Assembly: GCF_007860135.1 (NCBI RefSeq) | Contig: NZ_SJPV01000003.1 | Location: 340,698 to 404,697 of the forward strand | Direction of reading: 5' to 3' | Length of the DNA stretch: 64,000 bases | Source of the DNA: Novipirellula artificiosorum | GTDB lineage: Bacteria > Planctomycetota > Planctomycetia > Pirellulales > Pirellulaceae | In this document: in pieces, positions 22,264 to 31,593 of the stretch | How the letters are laid out: each line of letters opens with the position of its first letter | How positions within the stretch are numbered: the stretch's first letter is position 1 | The notes under the pieces: model-generated | The model's input: only the letters and a program-made list of their open reading frames with translations | The model's database searches: none | What the model was told of the DNA's origin: nothing | Made by a program: the position numbers and the translations under genes

Positions 22264-23089
22264 CGCGAACTCGTCGAACGCAATGACGAACTGGCTGTCC
22301 GTGTGATCACCACCAGCTACATGGGGGCAACGGATCCGAAAGCGGTTGCAGCACTGAGTGAGCTTCCAAGGACGGAGGTGCGAGTCAGCTACGACACGAA
22401 ACGAACCCGGCTGCACGCAAAAGCCTATCTGTTCCACCGCAAGACCGGCTTCAGCAGTGCCTATGTGGGGGACGCAGCATGCGGGAATGTCACTCGCCGA
22501 GGCGGACAAAAGACTGCGAGACAATTCGGTCGTTGTCGATGACCTGCGGTGCGTGTTGGAATACCGATTGAAGCACTCACCATTGATTGCAAATCGAAGC
22601 GCAACGGCGTTCGAGCCTTTGGCCATTCACGCTGCCTACACGCGGGACGAAATCTTGGTGGCGCTCGGGCACTGGAATTTCAATGACCGGCCAAGTCAGC
22701 GTGAGGGTGTGTTGCATCTGAAGGATCGTCAACACGATGTCTTCTTTGTGACGCTGCAGAAAACCGAGGATGAGTATTCGCCAACGACGATGTATGAAGA
22801 CTATCTGATCTCGCACAATCAATTTCATTGGCAGTCACAGAGCAATACGTCCGAGCAATCACCGACTGGCCAACGCTACATCCGTCACCGTGAAAAGGGC
22901 TACACGCCGTTGCTATTCGTACGCGAGTCGAAGAATCTGCCGTCTGGGCTTTCGTCGCCATACCACTTCCTTGGACCGTGCCGTTACTTGAGTCACACAG
23001 GTAGTCGCCCCATCAGCATTATCTGGGAACTCGAATATCCAGTTCCAACGCGTTTGCTTCGCACGATGGCCCGACAGATAGCGGTCTAA
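22261..23089 (+). pseudogene. Remnant of PLD-helicase-DUF3427 protein
   Basis: The first part ([20 protein letters not shown]... [23 protein letters not shown]) is the phospholipase-D-like nuclease domain of DUF3427 helicases, with the HxK motif in 'LHAKAYLF'. Near 22500 the frame shifts. The second part (RLKHSPLIANRS... RDEILVALGHWNF... YTPLLFVRESKN) is the C-terminal DUF3427 domain. The whole helicase core is deleted. It lies convergent with the intact, differently built helicase fusion at 23332-27051. Confidence 0.8.
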
Positions 23090-23126
23090 CATGCGAGCCG
23101 GCATAGACAGACGGAAGCGTTAGCTA

Positions 23127-23145
23127 TCGGGCTATGCCCGATTTT
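23127..23145 (+). terminator. Intrinsic terminator after the helicase remnant
   Basis: TCGGGC-TAT-GCCCGA followed by TTTT. Confidence 0.75.
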
Positions 23146-23331
23146 GTACTCATAGCAAAAATGCTGCTGCTTAACAGTCAGTGCCTGCTAAACAGGGGCA
23201 GACACTGGTGTTTTGGACTCAAATGGAGAGCGTGAAGGACGCGATTTGACGCAAGTTGTTTTGGAAAAAATCACCTACAGCTCGTGCGTCTCGCGAGAGT
23301 TTGGGCGGAGAGAGTCTCGCATGAGGAGATC

Positions 23332-26300
23332 CTAACTATGATCGTGGTTTGCAACCAAACAGACGAATTCACCGATGATTCGGACTTCATCGGCGTTTTC
23401 TTCCGTGATTTGAATTGGCTGATAATCGCTGTTGAGTGGTTGTAGCTCGATCGTATTCTGTCGCCAGCCCTCTTCGGTGACTTGTTTGGTGGAGTGATAC
23501 CGCTTGACGGTGTACCGTCCTCCGTCTTCAGGGTCGGCTAGCGTGTTGGCTTGGACCAGCAACATGCGGCCTTCTCGCGTTCCAGCGGGGCAGGGTCGGA
23601 AGAGACAATAGGACCCGGATGGGATCTTGGGTTCCATTGAATGTCCTACAACCTGCGCTGCGAACATGCCTTCGGACAACCGTTGATTAGACACGGAGAT
23701 CCATCCGATATCCTCAGGAATGCTTTGCGGCCCCCAATCGCCGGCGGCTGCCGTTAGCTCGTAGACCGGGACGTGCGTTGAATATTGAGCCGACTTTGGT
23801 ACGCTGATTTCAATGATGAGCTCACTATCTTCGGTAATCTCAAGTTCCGTCGCTTCGGGTTTTGGCGCTGTCGTACGGTCGGTTTCGATTCCTATGGGCG
23901 AAACTTGCCAAACGCCATCTTGCGATTCGAAACGAACATGGAAGTCGGTCCCGGGCAAACCAGCATTTGGGCCGAACCAATCCTTCAATAGCTTGCCAAG
24001 TTGATTCTTTTTCTCGCATTTCGGTTTCGCAACATTGCACGCAACTCTCATAAACTTGAATTCCCACTCGTCGCCGCCAGGCAATCGCACTCTGGTTGGG
24101 CCAACTGGGCGACCGGGCATCCTGGCTTTTTCAGGAATGAATAGAATTGGTTTGCCGCTTGAGTGTGAGACCTTTCCGTCAAAACTGTTTTGGCTTTGCT
24201 CAGGTTCAACAAGCCGTCGATTCTTGGAATAGGCAGCCAATCGCCAATCGACTAGCTCCGCCGTCATTGCTTCGAGTGTCGACTTCAAATGGTTAGAACA
24301 ATCAATTCTACAATGAAACTGATCGCCTTCTCGTTTGAACCACACTTTTCCGTTTTGGGTGGCCAACCATCGGCTGATTGGCCACCTGATCCACCAATCG
24401 GCCCACTCTTGGTCGCTGGCGTCTTTGTGATCAACCGCATGGTTTTCGCCCACAAGATCGCGACACAATACTTCATGATTTAGCATGAATCGTCGGCACT
24501 GCTTCGAAAAGTCGTAAAGGTCAACGCTCGAGAAGAGCCCTTCGTTGTCTAGCAGTACTCGCAGAACGACCATTTTGTAAGACTTATTGAGGCTGGTTGT
24601 TTCAACCGTTTTGAGCCATTCGCCATACTTCTCCGCAACGTTGGCTTCCGGCTGCGTCAGATCACCCTCCTTGTGTGTGAACGTGAACCAACCGCCGGCA
24701 CCGGCCGAGATCGCTTTCGGAAGGAAGCCCTTACTGAACACTTCGAGTGCAGTAGGGCGTCGTCCAAGATCATCGCGGATCGCTCGATAGCCTTCGATGC
24801 CAGCAGCTCGGCCTTGCGGTAAAAACTGCTTCAGCATGTCCTTCGCATCGAGTTCGACATCGAGCAAGCACCCGTCGGGAAGCTCAACTGGCTTACCGTC
24901 GAGCCAGCGTTTCAATGTCTTCCACTGATCGATTGGTCCGCGAAGCGAAAGTAGGTGAATGATTCTTTGTGCAAACACACGGTGGTTGCCGACAAAGTCA
25001 ATGACGAGTAGTCGCGTCTTCCCTTCCGACGCACGCAAACCGCGACCAAGTTGTTGAAGGAAAATGATCTTGGATTCTGTCGGCCGTAGCATCACGATGC
25101 GATCGACGGCGGGAATGTCGAGGCCCTCGTTAAACATGTCGACGACGCAAAGCGTTTGCAACTCTCCACTGCGCAATCGTTGAAGCGAATCGCCATAGCT
25201 GTCGCTTCCTTCGCCTGAGAAGACCGCTGCGGAAGAGAGTCCTCGCGATCGAAGCCAATCTCTGGCAAAGACCGCATGTCGTCGTGAGCAGCAAAACAGG
25301 AGTGTTCGGTCAGCCGGGTGTTGTTCCATTGCGGACCAAAGACAATCCATTCGCTCGCTGCGAGCAACACGGTCTTCCAGTTCGGCAATGTCGAACCGTC
25401 CGTTTCGCCAAGGGATCTGTCGAAAGTCAACGGTGTCTTTGATGCCGACATAGTGGAACGGAACAAGCGACTCTTCCGCGATGCCGTCGCCGATGGTTGC
25501 TTGATGAGCCAAGTTGTCATCAAAGATCGTCGCAACATCGACTCCATCGGTCCGTTCGGGCGTGGCCGTCAAGCCAAGAGTGAAGTCGCATTGGAGCTTG
25601 GCTAAGACACGGCGGTAACTTGGTGCTTCCGCGTGATGCACTTCGTCCATGACGACATAATCGAAATGATCTGCCGTTAGACGCCGCAGCCCTTCAGGGC
25701 GTGACAGCTTCTGTATCGAAGCAATCACCAGGTCGCCCACCAACTCGCTTCGGTTGCCGATGTACCACGCCGTAGAACCAGGAGCGAAACGGTCGTCAAG
25801 CATCCGTGAGATAGCGGATTCGGCTTGCGAAAGAATGTGCGCGCGGTGGGCAATGACGAGAACACGTGGGCGTCGTTTGATCGTTTCGCCGAACTGGCAG
25901 GCGTCGAATGCCGCGAGCCAAGTCTTGCCCATCCCGGTGGCCACGGCTACCAATGCTCGCGAGTGTCCAGCTTCTCGAATACGCTTTAATGAGGCGAGTG
26001 CGTCGATCTGCCAAGGTCGCGGCGATGGAGTTTCCTGTTCATCGATCGATTCAGGCTCGAAATTCGCCTCACGATACTCTGCCGCTCGATCGGCATACTG
26101 ATTGACCACATCAACCGTCAAAGGCGTTCCGACCTTCCAAAGAGATTCGAACTCAGTGGCAACTTGGGAGTGAGACGTATCCGCAACGCCCACTTCCGAA
26201 AGCAGGTTCCATTCAATGCCCGTTTGCAAAGCTGGTTTTGAGAGATTGCTACTACCGACGGAAATAAAGTCGCGTTGGTCCTCTGCAATCCGCCACGCTT

Positions 26301-27051
26301 TCGGATGAAACGATGCTGGCTTCGATGGTAGCTTTGCCGTTTCGATCAATCGAACCAATAACCGTTCGGAGCCAAACTCTTCCGTCGCCAGCTCACACCA
26401 AGCCAACAGTCGACGAATTGCGCGAGGGTCTGAAATGTAGAGGTAATCGCTAACCAGTATCCGGGCACGAGCATCGTTGCGAATGGCGTCGAACAATCGC
26501 TGTTGTATTACATCCAGCCCTGAAGATTGGACGAACGACACCAAAACGTCAATCGTCTTTGCACCTGCGATTCGCCACGACAACTGGTCCCATAAAGAAG
26601 AGTGGGGGTGTCCGGTCGTTAGAAATGGGCCAGCTAGCGGTTTCGTTGACGGAGTAGGATAGTGAGAATCCATTAAGTAGTTTGCTTTGCTCGGTATTAC
26701 AAAACGGACACCGCCCGTTGGATCTTCAACATCGCCTGTGTATCGAGGAATCACATGCACGTGTACGTGGGGAACCGTTTGCCCTGCGGCATCTCCTGAG
26801 TTAAAGCCGACGTTATAGCCGTCTGGCTTAAGCTGGAGTGATTGATCAAGGATTTCTTTGACGGTGCTAACAAGTTCTATCATCGACGCTTGCTCCGATG
26901 CAGTCGCATCGAACCAAGTTGGAACCACTCGCCGTGTGACAATCAGCGTGTGGCCTGCGGACACTGGAAATCGATCAAAGAAGGCGAACGATTCGGAATT
27001 GGATGCAATCCAGTTTTTCGCATCGATATCAAGAAAGGGAGAATCCGCCAT
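23332..27051 (-). CDS. HIT-PLD-SF2 helicase-S24 peptidase fusion, probable defence protein
   Basis: A 1239-aa protein with four recognisable parts. Residues ~1-125 are a HIT nucleotide hydrolase/transferase domain with HVHVHV at 95-100. Residues ~145-300 are a PLD-type nuclease (one HxK site, 'SFHPKAW', and 'GSSNLS'). Residues ~340-700 are a superfamily 2 helicase (Walker A 'ATGMGKT', 'DEVHH', 'LGLTATPERTDG', 'QQLGRGLR'). After a ~350-residue helical region, the C-terminus is a LexA/S24 peptidase-like domain (catalytic Ser in 'GHSMEP', Lys in 'YTVKRYH'). Helicase plus PLD proteins are common in phage defence, and an S24 module could give DNA-damage-triggered self-cleavage. Both roles are inference. 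No start-codon ambiguity is evident. Confidence 0.85.
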   Translation of the reverse strand: MADSPFLDIDAKNWIASNSESFAFFDRFPVSAGHTLIVTRRVVPTWFDATASEQASMIELVSTVKEILDQSLQLKPDGYNVGFNSGDAAGQTVPHVHVHVIPRYTGDVEDPTGGVRFVIPSKANYLMDSHYPTPSTKPLAGPFLTTGHPHSSLWDQLSWRIAGAKTIDVLVSFVQSSGLDVIQQRLFDAIRNDARARILVSDYLYISDPRAIRRLLAWCELATEEFGSERLLVRLIETAKLPSKPASFHPKAWRIAEDQRDFISVGSSNLSKPALQTGIEWNLLSEVGVADTSHSQVATEFESLWKVGTPLTVDVVNQYADRAAEYREANFEPESIDEQETPSPRPWQIDALASLKRIREAGHSRALVAVATGMGKTWLAAFDACQFGETIKRRPRVLVIAHRAHILSQAESAISRMLDDRFAPGSTAWYIGNRSELVGDLVIASIQKLSRPEGLRRLTADHFDYVVMDEVHHAEAPSYRRVLAKLQCDFTLGLTATPERTDGVDVATIFDDNLAHQATIGDGIAEESLVPFHYVGIKDTVDFRQIPWRNGRFDIAELEDRVARSERMDCLWSAMEQHPADRTLLFCCSRRHAVFARDWLRSRGLSSAAVFSGEGSDSYGDSLQRLRSGELQTLCVVDMFNEGLDIPAVDRIVMLRPTESKIIFLQQLGRGLRASEGKTRLLVIDFVGNHRVFAQRIIHLLSLRGPIDQWKTLKRWLDGKPVELPDGCLLDVELDAKDMLKQFLPQGRAAGIEGYRAIRDDLGRRPTALEVFSKGFLPKAISAGAGGWFTFTHKEGDLTQPEANVAEKYGEWLKTVETTSLNKSYKMVVLRVLLDNEGLFSSVDLYDFSKQCRRFMLNHEVLCRDLVGENHAVDHKDASDQEWADWWIRWPISRWLATQNGKVWFKREGDQFHCRIDCSNHLKSTLEAMTAELVDWRLAAYSKNRRLVEPEQSQNSFDGKVSHSSGKPILFIPEKARMPGRPVGPTRVRLPGGDEWEFKFMRVACNVAKPKCEKKNQLGKLLKDWFGPNAGLPGTDFHVRFESQDGVWQVSPIGIETDRTTAPKPEATELEITEDSELIIEISVPKSAQYSTHVPVYELTAAAGDWGPQSIPEDIGWISVSNQRLSEGMFAAQVVGHSMEPKIPSGSYCLFRPCPAGTREGRMLLVQANTLADPEDGGRYTVKRYHSTKQVTEEGWRQNTIELQPLNSDYQPIQITEENADEVRIIGEFVCLVANHDHS

Positions 27052-27358
27052 GTTTTTTCAAATTGGTCGCCGAAGAAATGGCACCACCGATGTGCGACAA
27101 TTGAATGCTCTCTTCAATTTATCGAACATTTCGCCCCAGGTCCATTGGAACCGATGCTTTCTTGATGAGGCGTTGCGTCGCTGGATGCGTTAGGATTTGG
27201 CCTATATGATTGCTGGGCAAGGAATTGGCGAAGGGGAATGCAAGAACAGTCAATTCGGATCTGTCTCGTCGATGCGAAGCATCCGGGCTGTTGGCGGATC
27301 AGGTGATGAATTGGAGTGGCAAGATGGCATTAAGCACAATTGCCTAAGGATGCGGGTA

Positions 27359-27661
27359 ATGAAAGTCTATCTTGATGACGAACGTCAAACACCCGATGGC
27401 TGGGTCCGTGTTTATTGGCCGGATGAGGCAATCGAGTTATTGAAAACCGGGGCGGTCACCGACATCAGCCTGGATCACGACCTCGGGGATGATAAGCGTG
27501 GCACGGGATACGATGTCGTCCTTTGGATCGAAGAACAGGTCGCGTTGCACGGCTTTGTTCCGCCGACGATGATGGTGCATTCGGCCAATGTGTCAGCAAG
27601 GACGAAGATGGAAAATGGAATCCGGGCGATCGAGGCAATGGTGAGGAGACGTGATGGGTGA
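27359..27661 (+). CDS. Cyclic-phosphate processing receiver domain protein (cpRec)
   Basis: Start chosen at 27359 (MKVYLDDERQTPDGWVRVYW); a frame extends upstream but is not coding-like. The 'LDDERQTP' opening and 'ISLDHDLGDDKRGTGYDVVLWIE' (DHDLG) match the small receiver-like family predicted to process cyclic phosphates in nucleotide or RNA-repair contexts. About 100 aa, soluble. It lies 42 bases upstream of a PARG-type macrodomain gene on the same strand, so the two probably form an operon. Confidence 0.75.
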   Translation: MKVYLDDERQTPDGWVRVYWPDEAIELLKTGAVTDISLDHDLGDDKRGTGYDVVLWIEEQVALHGFVPPTMMVHSANVSARTKMENGIRAIEAMVRRRDG

Positions 27662-27703
27662 TGATAGTGCGAACGAAAAAACGCCTGCCGGAGAGATTCT
27701 GCC

Positions 27704-28618
27704 ATGACTAAGTTGCGTTTCACAGAATGTGTTGATTCTCCTGAATTGGCTCAGCGTCATCGACGTGTTCTTGAAATACGTTATGAGATCGCGGAGTCGC
27801 TTGGGCGATCTGCACTTGAGGCAATTGACCATGGCGAATATCTGGCCGATGACTGGATGGTCGATTGGTCTGCGGAAATCAAGGCGGCCGAAGCGGCGAA
27901 GGTGTCCATTCCACCCGATGCCAGTCTGCCAGATGCGACCCAGCGGTCTCAAGACGACAGGCACGCTGAGACTTTGGTGACGGTCGCCAACGAAACGACT
28001 CTCGCCGCAGCCCATGCTCTGGTTGCAGAAGGACACCGCCCCTTGGCTCTCAATTTCGCAAACGGAGTGCAGCCTGGCGGTGGTTTTCTATGGGGCGCGA
28101 CCGCTCAAGAAGAGGCGTTGTGTCGAAGTAGTGCTTTGTTCGCAACGTTGCGTGATGATCCGATGTACGACTTTCACCGCGACAATGATCCGGCTGCTTC
28201 AAGCGACTGGGCGATCCTCTCTCCCAACGTACCGGTGTTTCGTGATGATGCGGGGGTGGAGCTGGTTGAGCCATGGCTGCTCAGCTTTCTTACCTGTGCA
28301 GCGCCGTATGCGCCGGGGATTGGCCAAATGGAGTCGGCGACACTGCTGCGGTTGCGAATTCATCGTGTCCTTGCGATCGCTCAGGCGTATGGCTACGAAA
28401 CGCTCGTGCTTGGAGCGTGGGGATGCGGTGCCTTTGGCAATGACGCACTACAGACGGCCAAAGACTTTCGAAATGCACTTGCAAATAACTTTGCTGGATC
28501 CTTTACTCGTGTCATCTTTGCTGTTACCGATTGGTCCGACGAACGAAGATGCTTGGGGCCATTTCGCGACGTCTTTTCGGAAGCCTGGCGCTCTGGGACA
28601 ACACGATTAACTATTTAG
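27704..28618 (+). CDS. PARG-type macrodomain protein (TIGR02452 family)
   Basis: A 304-aa protein. The microbial poly(ADP-ribose) glycohydrolase signature is intact: 'LNFANGVQPGGGFLWGATAQ' followed by EEALCRSS, giving GGG-X6-8-QEE with the catalytic Glu pair near residue 134. 'LGAWGCGAFGND' near residue 235 is the macrodomain phosphate loop. Members hydrolyse ADP-ribose linkages and are frequent in NAD-related conflict systems. It lies just downstream of the cpRec gene. Confidence 0.88.
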   Translation: MTKLRFTECVDSPELAQRHRRVLEIRYEIAESLGRSALEAIDHGEYLADDWMVDWSAEIKAAEAAKVSIPPDASLPDATQRSQDDRHAETLVTVANETTLAAAHALVAEGHRPLALNFANGVQPGGGFLWGATAQEEALCRSSALFATLRDDPMYDFHRDNDPAASSDWAILSPNVPVFRDDAGVELVEPWLLSFLTCAAPYAPGIGQMESATLLRLRIHRVLAIAQAYGYETLVLGAWGCGAFGNDALQTAKDFRNALANNFAGSFTRVIFAVTDWSDERRCLGPFRDVFSEAWRSGTTRLTI

Positions 28619-28638
28619 CCAACGGGAGAATACGCAAC

Positions 28639-28803
28639 ATGCAGAACGATTCCGGACAGTGTCTGCCAAACCAAGATCCACCAGCGACATTCGATCCCGC
28701 GTGCCCTGTCTGCGGAGGGAAACTCATCGACATCCGTGGCAAGTTGCAGTGTTCGATGTGTCACCGAATTTTCGAGACTTGTTGCGAAGGTGGTCGTGGA
28801 TAG
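28639..28803 (+). CDS. Small zinc-ribbon protein, 54 aa
   Basis: Starts at 28639 (MQNDSGQCLPNQ), twenty bases after the PARG gene, with a GGGAG site upstream. Two CxxC pairs (CPVCGG and CSMCHR) 15-20 residues apart form a treble-clef-like zinc ribbon. Function is unknown; co-transcription with the PARG gene is likely. Confidence 0.7.
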   Translation: MQNDSGQCLPNQDPPATFDPACPVCGGKLIDIRGKLQCSMCHRIFETCCEGGRG

Positions 28804-28817
28804 CGACCTGAATCGTG

Positions 28818-29285
28818 ATGTCACTTGGCAAATTGATCATCGGGCTTTGTAACGCTGGTTTTGGGGCGATTGAGGTGGTTCACCGATGTCTTGGGAGGCC
28901 AGAGGTTAGGACGATCACGACGTCGGATCTTCATTCTGCGATGAATTCTGATCGCACGCCTCCGGTGCTGGTTGATGTTCGCAGCGATTCAGAGGTGGCG
29001 GTGTCTCGAATTCCCGGTGCCATCACGCAACAGGAATACGAGAAAGAGGCGGAATCGCTAGCGGGTCGGCATGTTGTCACGTACTGCACGGTAGGCGGAC
29101 GCAGTTATCTGTATGCTCGGAAACTTGTTGCCGCCGGCGTCGATGCGACGAACTATCGTGACAGTATTCTGGGTTGGTGCCGCGATGGGCTGCCGCTTGA
29201 GTCACCCGACAAACAGCCAACCAAAGCCGTGCATCCTTACTGGCGGATCTTTCGTGTTCCGGATCAGTACGACGTGAAGACCTGA
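28818..29285 (+). CDS. Rhodanese-like domain protein
   Basis: About 155 aa from MSLGKLIIGLCNAGFGAIEVV. The N-terminal ~25 residues are hydrophobic and could be an anchor. The rhodanese fold is clear: 'PVLVDVRSDSEVAVSRIPGAI' near residue 50-70 and the active loop 'VTYCTVGGRSYLYARKL' with Cys in 'YCTVGGRS'. Such proteins transfer sulfur or act as phosphatase-like modules. It follows the zinc-ribbon gene by 14 bases. Confidence 0.85.
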   Translation: MSLGKLIIGLCNAGFGAIEVVHRCLGRPEVRTITTSDLHSAMNSDRTPPVLVDVRSDSEVAVSRIPGAITQQEYEKEAESLAGRHVVTYCTVGGRSYLYARKLVAAGVDATNYRDSILGWCRDGLPLESPDKQPTKAVHPYWRIFRVPDQYDVKT

Positions 29286-29368
29286 ACGCTGATGTTGGGG
29301 CGGTCTTCCGCAACGTGTGACAAAGTCTCCGAAATCTGGGCGACAGGTGAGACTTAGCCGCTTGAGGT

Positions 29369-30571
29369 ATGTGGGGTGCTTCTCGTAACTGTCTTGTTGG
29401 TACCACGAACGTTGGATTCGCGGTTACGGCAGAGACTTTTACAGTTGGAGCATTCATTTTGGATAACTGGTGGGAAATCGGTGTGCCCGATCCGGATGCG
29501 CCTGCGCTCGTTCGAGCGGTGGCGTATTACCGGCACTCGGCACAAGACCGACAGGAAAACTCGATACCGATTCAACAGGATCAGGTTCGAGCGTGGGCGC
29601 TAGAACATGGCGTCGAAATCATCCGTGAGTTCTGTGACGCGGGACGATCGGGGCTGAACTCCGAAGGACGACCGGCGTTCACGGAGATGATGGAGGAGTG
29701 GATCGCTAAACGCGATGACTTTGAATATGTCCTGTGTTTAGACGTTAGTCGTTGGGGGCGTTTTCAAGACATTGACTTGTCAGCCCAGTTCTCGGCGATC
29801 TGCAAGAAGAACGGTAAGCAGGTTATCTACACGACGATTGGCAAGCCGAAAGAGAACGATCCGCTCTATCCGGTTTACGTCCAGTTCGAGCGGTTCCGCG
29901 CTGCTCAGTACAGTCGCGAATTGAGTGACAAGGTTTGGCGCGGCTGCGTAAAAATAGCCGAGCAAGGTTACCTTGCCGGCGGTCCGCCGCCATACGGTTT
30001 GTCGCGGCTATTGCTCGATGAGAAGCGCGAACCGCTGCATGTGCTGGAGGCTGGTCAACACAAGGGCATCCAAAACCAACGGGTGACGTTGGTCGAAGGA
30101 ACGCCGGAAGAGGTCGCGGTGATTCGCCGGATCTTTGACGAATTCGTCGATAGGGGGCACTCGGAATACAAGATTGCCGAGGGACTCAACAACGACGGGA
30201 TTCCTTCGCCGAGCGGCGGGCGATGGGGAGCTGGGAGCGTGATCGCTCGACTGCGAAAAGAGAAGTACGCCGGCACGATGGTTTACAACCAAACCTCCGG
30301 AAAACTGAAAACGCCAAAGCATCCAAACCCGCCGGAGCAATGGGTTCGGACACCGGAAGCATTTACCGGCGTCAATGGTCGAAGCAAGCGGTTGTCCACG
30401 CGATTCGTGATCGTCATCGCCGTGGCCAGTGTTTGTTGCGAACCAATCGTGACGATCGCGCTCTGTACGAGGCCGGCAAACACTGGTTTGGAAGGTGGAC
30501 GGCGGCCCGTGAAGCGGCTGGTTTCCCGAAACCCATACGTAAATTCTATACAGCCGATGAAGTGCAACTGA
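29369..30571 (+). pseudogene. Large serine recombinase, frameshifted at its junction with HEAR repeats
   Basis: The resolvase catalytic domain is intact: nucleophile Ser in 'YYRHSAQD', 'LDVSRWGR' and the E-helix 'SRELSDKVWRG'. The recombinase domain also follows ('GYLAGGPPPYGLSR... IRRIFDEFVDRGHSEYKIAEGL... SVIARLRKEKYAGTMVYNQ'). Homology stops near 30372 after 'QWVRTPEAF', and the last ~65 residues are out-of-frame. From the same point the +1 frame encodes HEAR repeats (30373-31593). One shift would give a recombinase-HEAR fusion in place of the usual zinc ribbon. The start at 29369 is the first ATG; the catalytic core begins ~50 residues later. Confidence 0.8.
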
Positions 30572-31593
30572 GAATCATTGAGCTGTATGAGCGAGAGAAG
30601 CCGATCACGTTTAGTTCGCATGGCGACGAAAAGCTGCGTCGTTCGGCAAGGAAACACTTTGGTGGTTGGCGACGCGCGGTCGAGTCACTCGGGTTAGCGA
30701 GTGAGCTGCGTAAATCATGGACTCGTCCCCAAGTGATTGAAGCGATCCGGGTGCGGCGTGCGGAAGGGCATCGTTTGTTCAAGACTTACGAGGAAGACCC
30801 GTCGCTATTTCGTGCCGCGAGAAAGCATTTCGGAAATTGGCCCCGCGCGATGCAGGCGGCTGGAATTGAGATGCAATCGCGACAACGATGGGATAAATGC
30901 CGTGTGATTGAGCGACTGAAAGAGCTTGTTGAAACGTATCCGGGTGGGAACATTCGTCAGCTGGATCCCTGCGTGGTCGGCCCCGCGGAAAGACGATTTG
31001 GTTCGCTCGAAAAAGCGATGCAAGCCGCCGGCATTGAGCCGCCACGACGACGTTGGACCGAGAAACGAATTATCAGGACGATTCAATCACACTACGCTAT
31101 AGGGAGTTCAATTCGAGACGCTGGCTTCGGCGACGATCGTCTTGCGAGAGCCGCAAAGCGTTGGTTTGGAAGTTGGGACAAGGCAGTTGCGGCAGCGGGG
31201 TTTGCTGATTGCATCGAGGTTTACAAACCGCCGAAACAATGGACGGCGAGCGGTGTGATTCGGGCGATCAGGAAGTGGCGAGCTGACGGTAAATCGTTCA
31301 AAGATATCTGGATGGATAACACTGGACTTGTCAACGCCGCCAAGCATCATTTTGGTAGATGGCGAAACGCCGTTGAGACAGCCGGCTTTGAAATCGAAAA
31401 TCGTGTTTGGACACGGCAAGAAGTCATTGCGGACATCAAACAACGACACTCGGTCGGTCACTCGCTCAACAGCAGCCATCCGACCAACGTCAACCTCGTA
31501 CAAGCAGCGCGTCGCCACTTTGGTTCGTGGTCACGAGCCAAAATTGCCGCCGGCGTGCAGTCCAAGTCCGGAAAGTCGAGGAAGCCGCGATGA
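30373..31593 (+). CDS. Homing-endonuclease-associated repeat (HEAR) protein, seven repeats
   Basis: At least seven ~55-residue units, each ending in an FGxWxxAxxxAG-like motif: 'HWFGRWTAAREAAG', 'HFGGWRRAVESLG', 'HFGNWPRAMQAAG', 'RFGSLEKAMQAAG', 'WFGSWDKAVAAAG', 'HFGRWRNAVETAG', 'HFGSWSRAKIAAG'. Each begins with a W(T/S)xxxVIxAIR-type helix. This is the HNH_repeat/HEAR family, thought to bind DNA modularly. It most likely continues the recombinase frame after a frameshift; in-frame ATGs at 30223 and 30340 could otherwise start it. Its stop overlaps the next HEAR gene by ATGA. Confidence 0.8.
   Translation, partial: QWSKQAVVHAIRDRHRRGQCLLRTNRDDRALYEAGKHWFGRWTAAREAAGFPKPIRKFYTADEVQLRIIELYEREKPITFSSHGDEKLRRSARKHFGGWRRAVESLGLASELRKSWTRPQVIEAIRVRRAEGHRLFKTYEEDPSLFRAARKHFGNWPRAMQAAGIEMQSRQRWDKCRVIERLKELVETYPGGNIRQLDPCVVGPAERRFGSLEKAMQAAGIEPPRRRWTEKRIIRTIQSHYAIGSSIRDAGFGDDRLARAAKRWFGSWDKAVAAAGFADCIEVYKPPKQWTASGVIRAIRKWRADGKSFKDIWMDNTGLVNAAKHHFGRWRNAVETAGFEIENRVWTRQEVIADIKQRHSVGHSLNSSHPTNVNLVQAARRHFGSWSRAKIAAGVQSKSGKSRKPR

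Noticed and set aside
24285..26105. Several short frames in other phases across the helicase fusion
   Set aside because: They are shadow frames of the 1239-aa gene without ribosome sites or recognisable domains.
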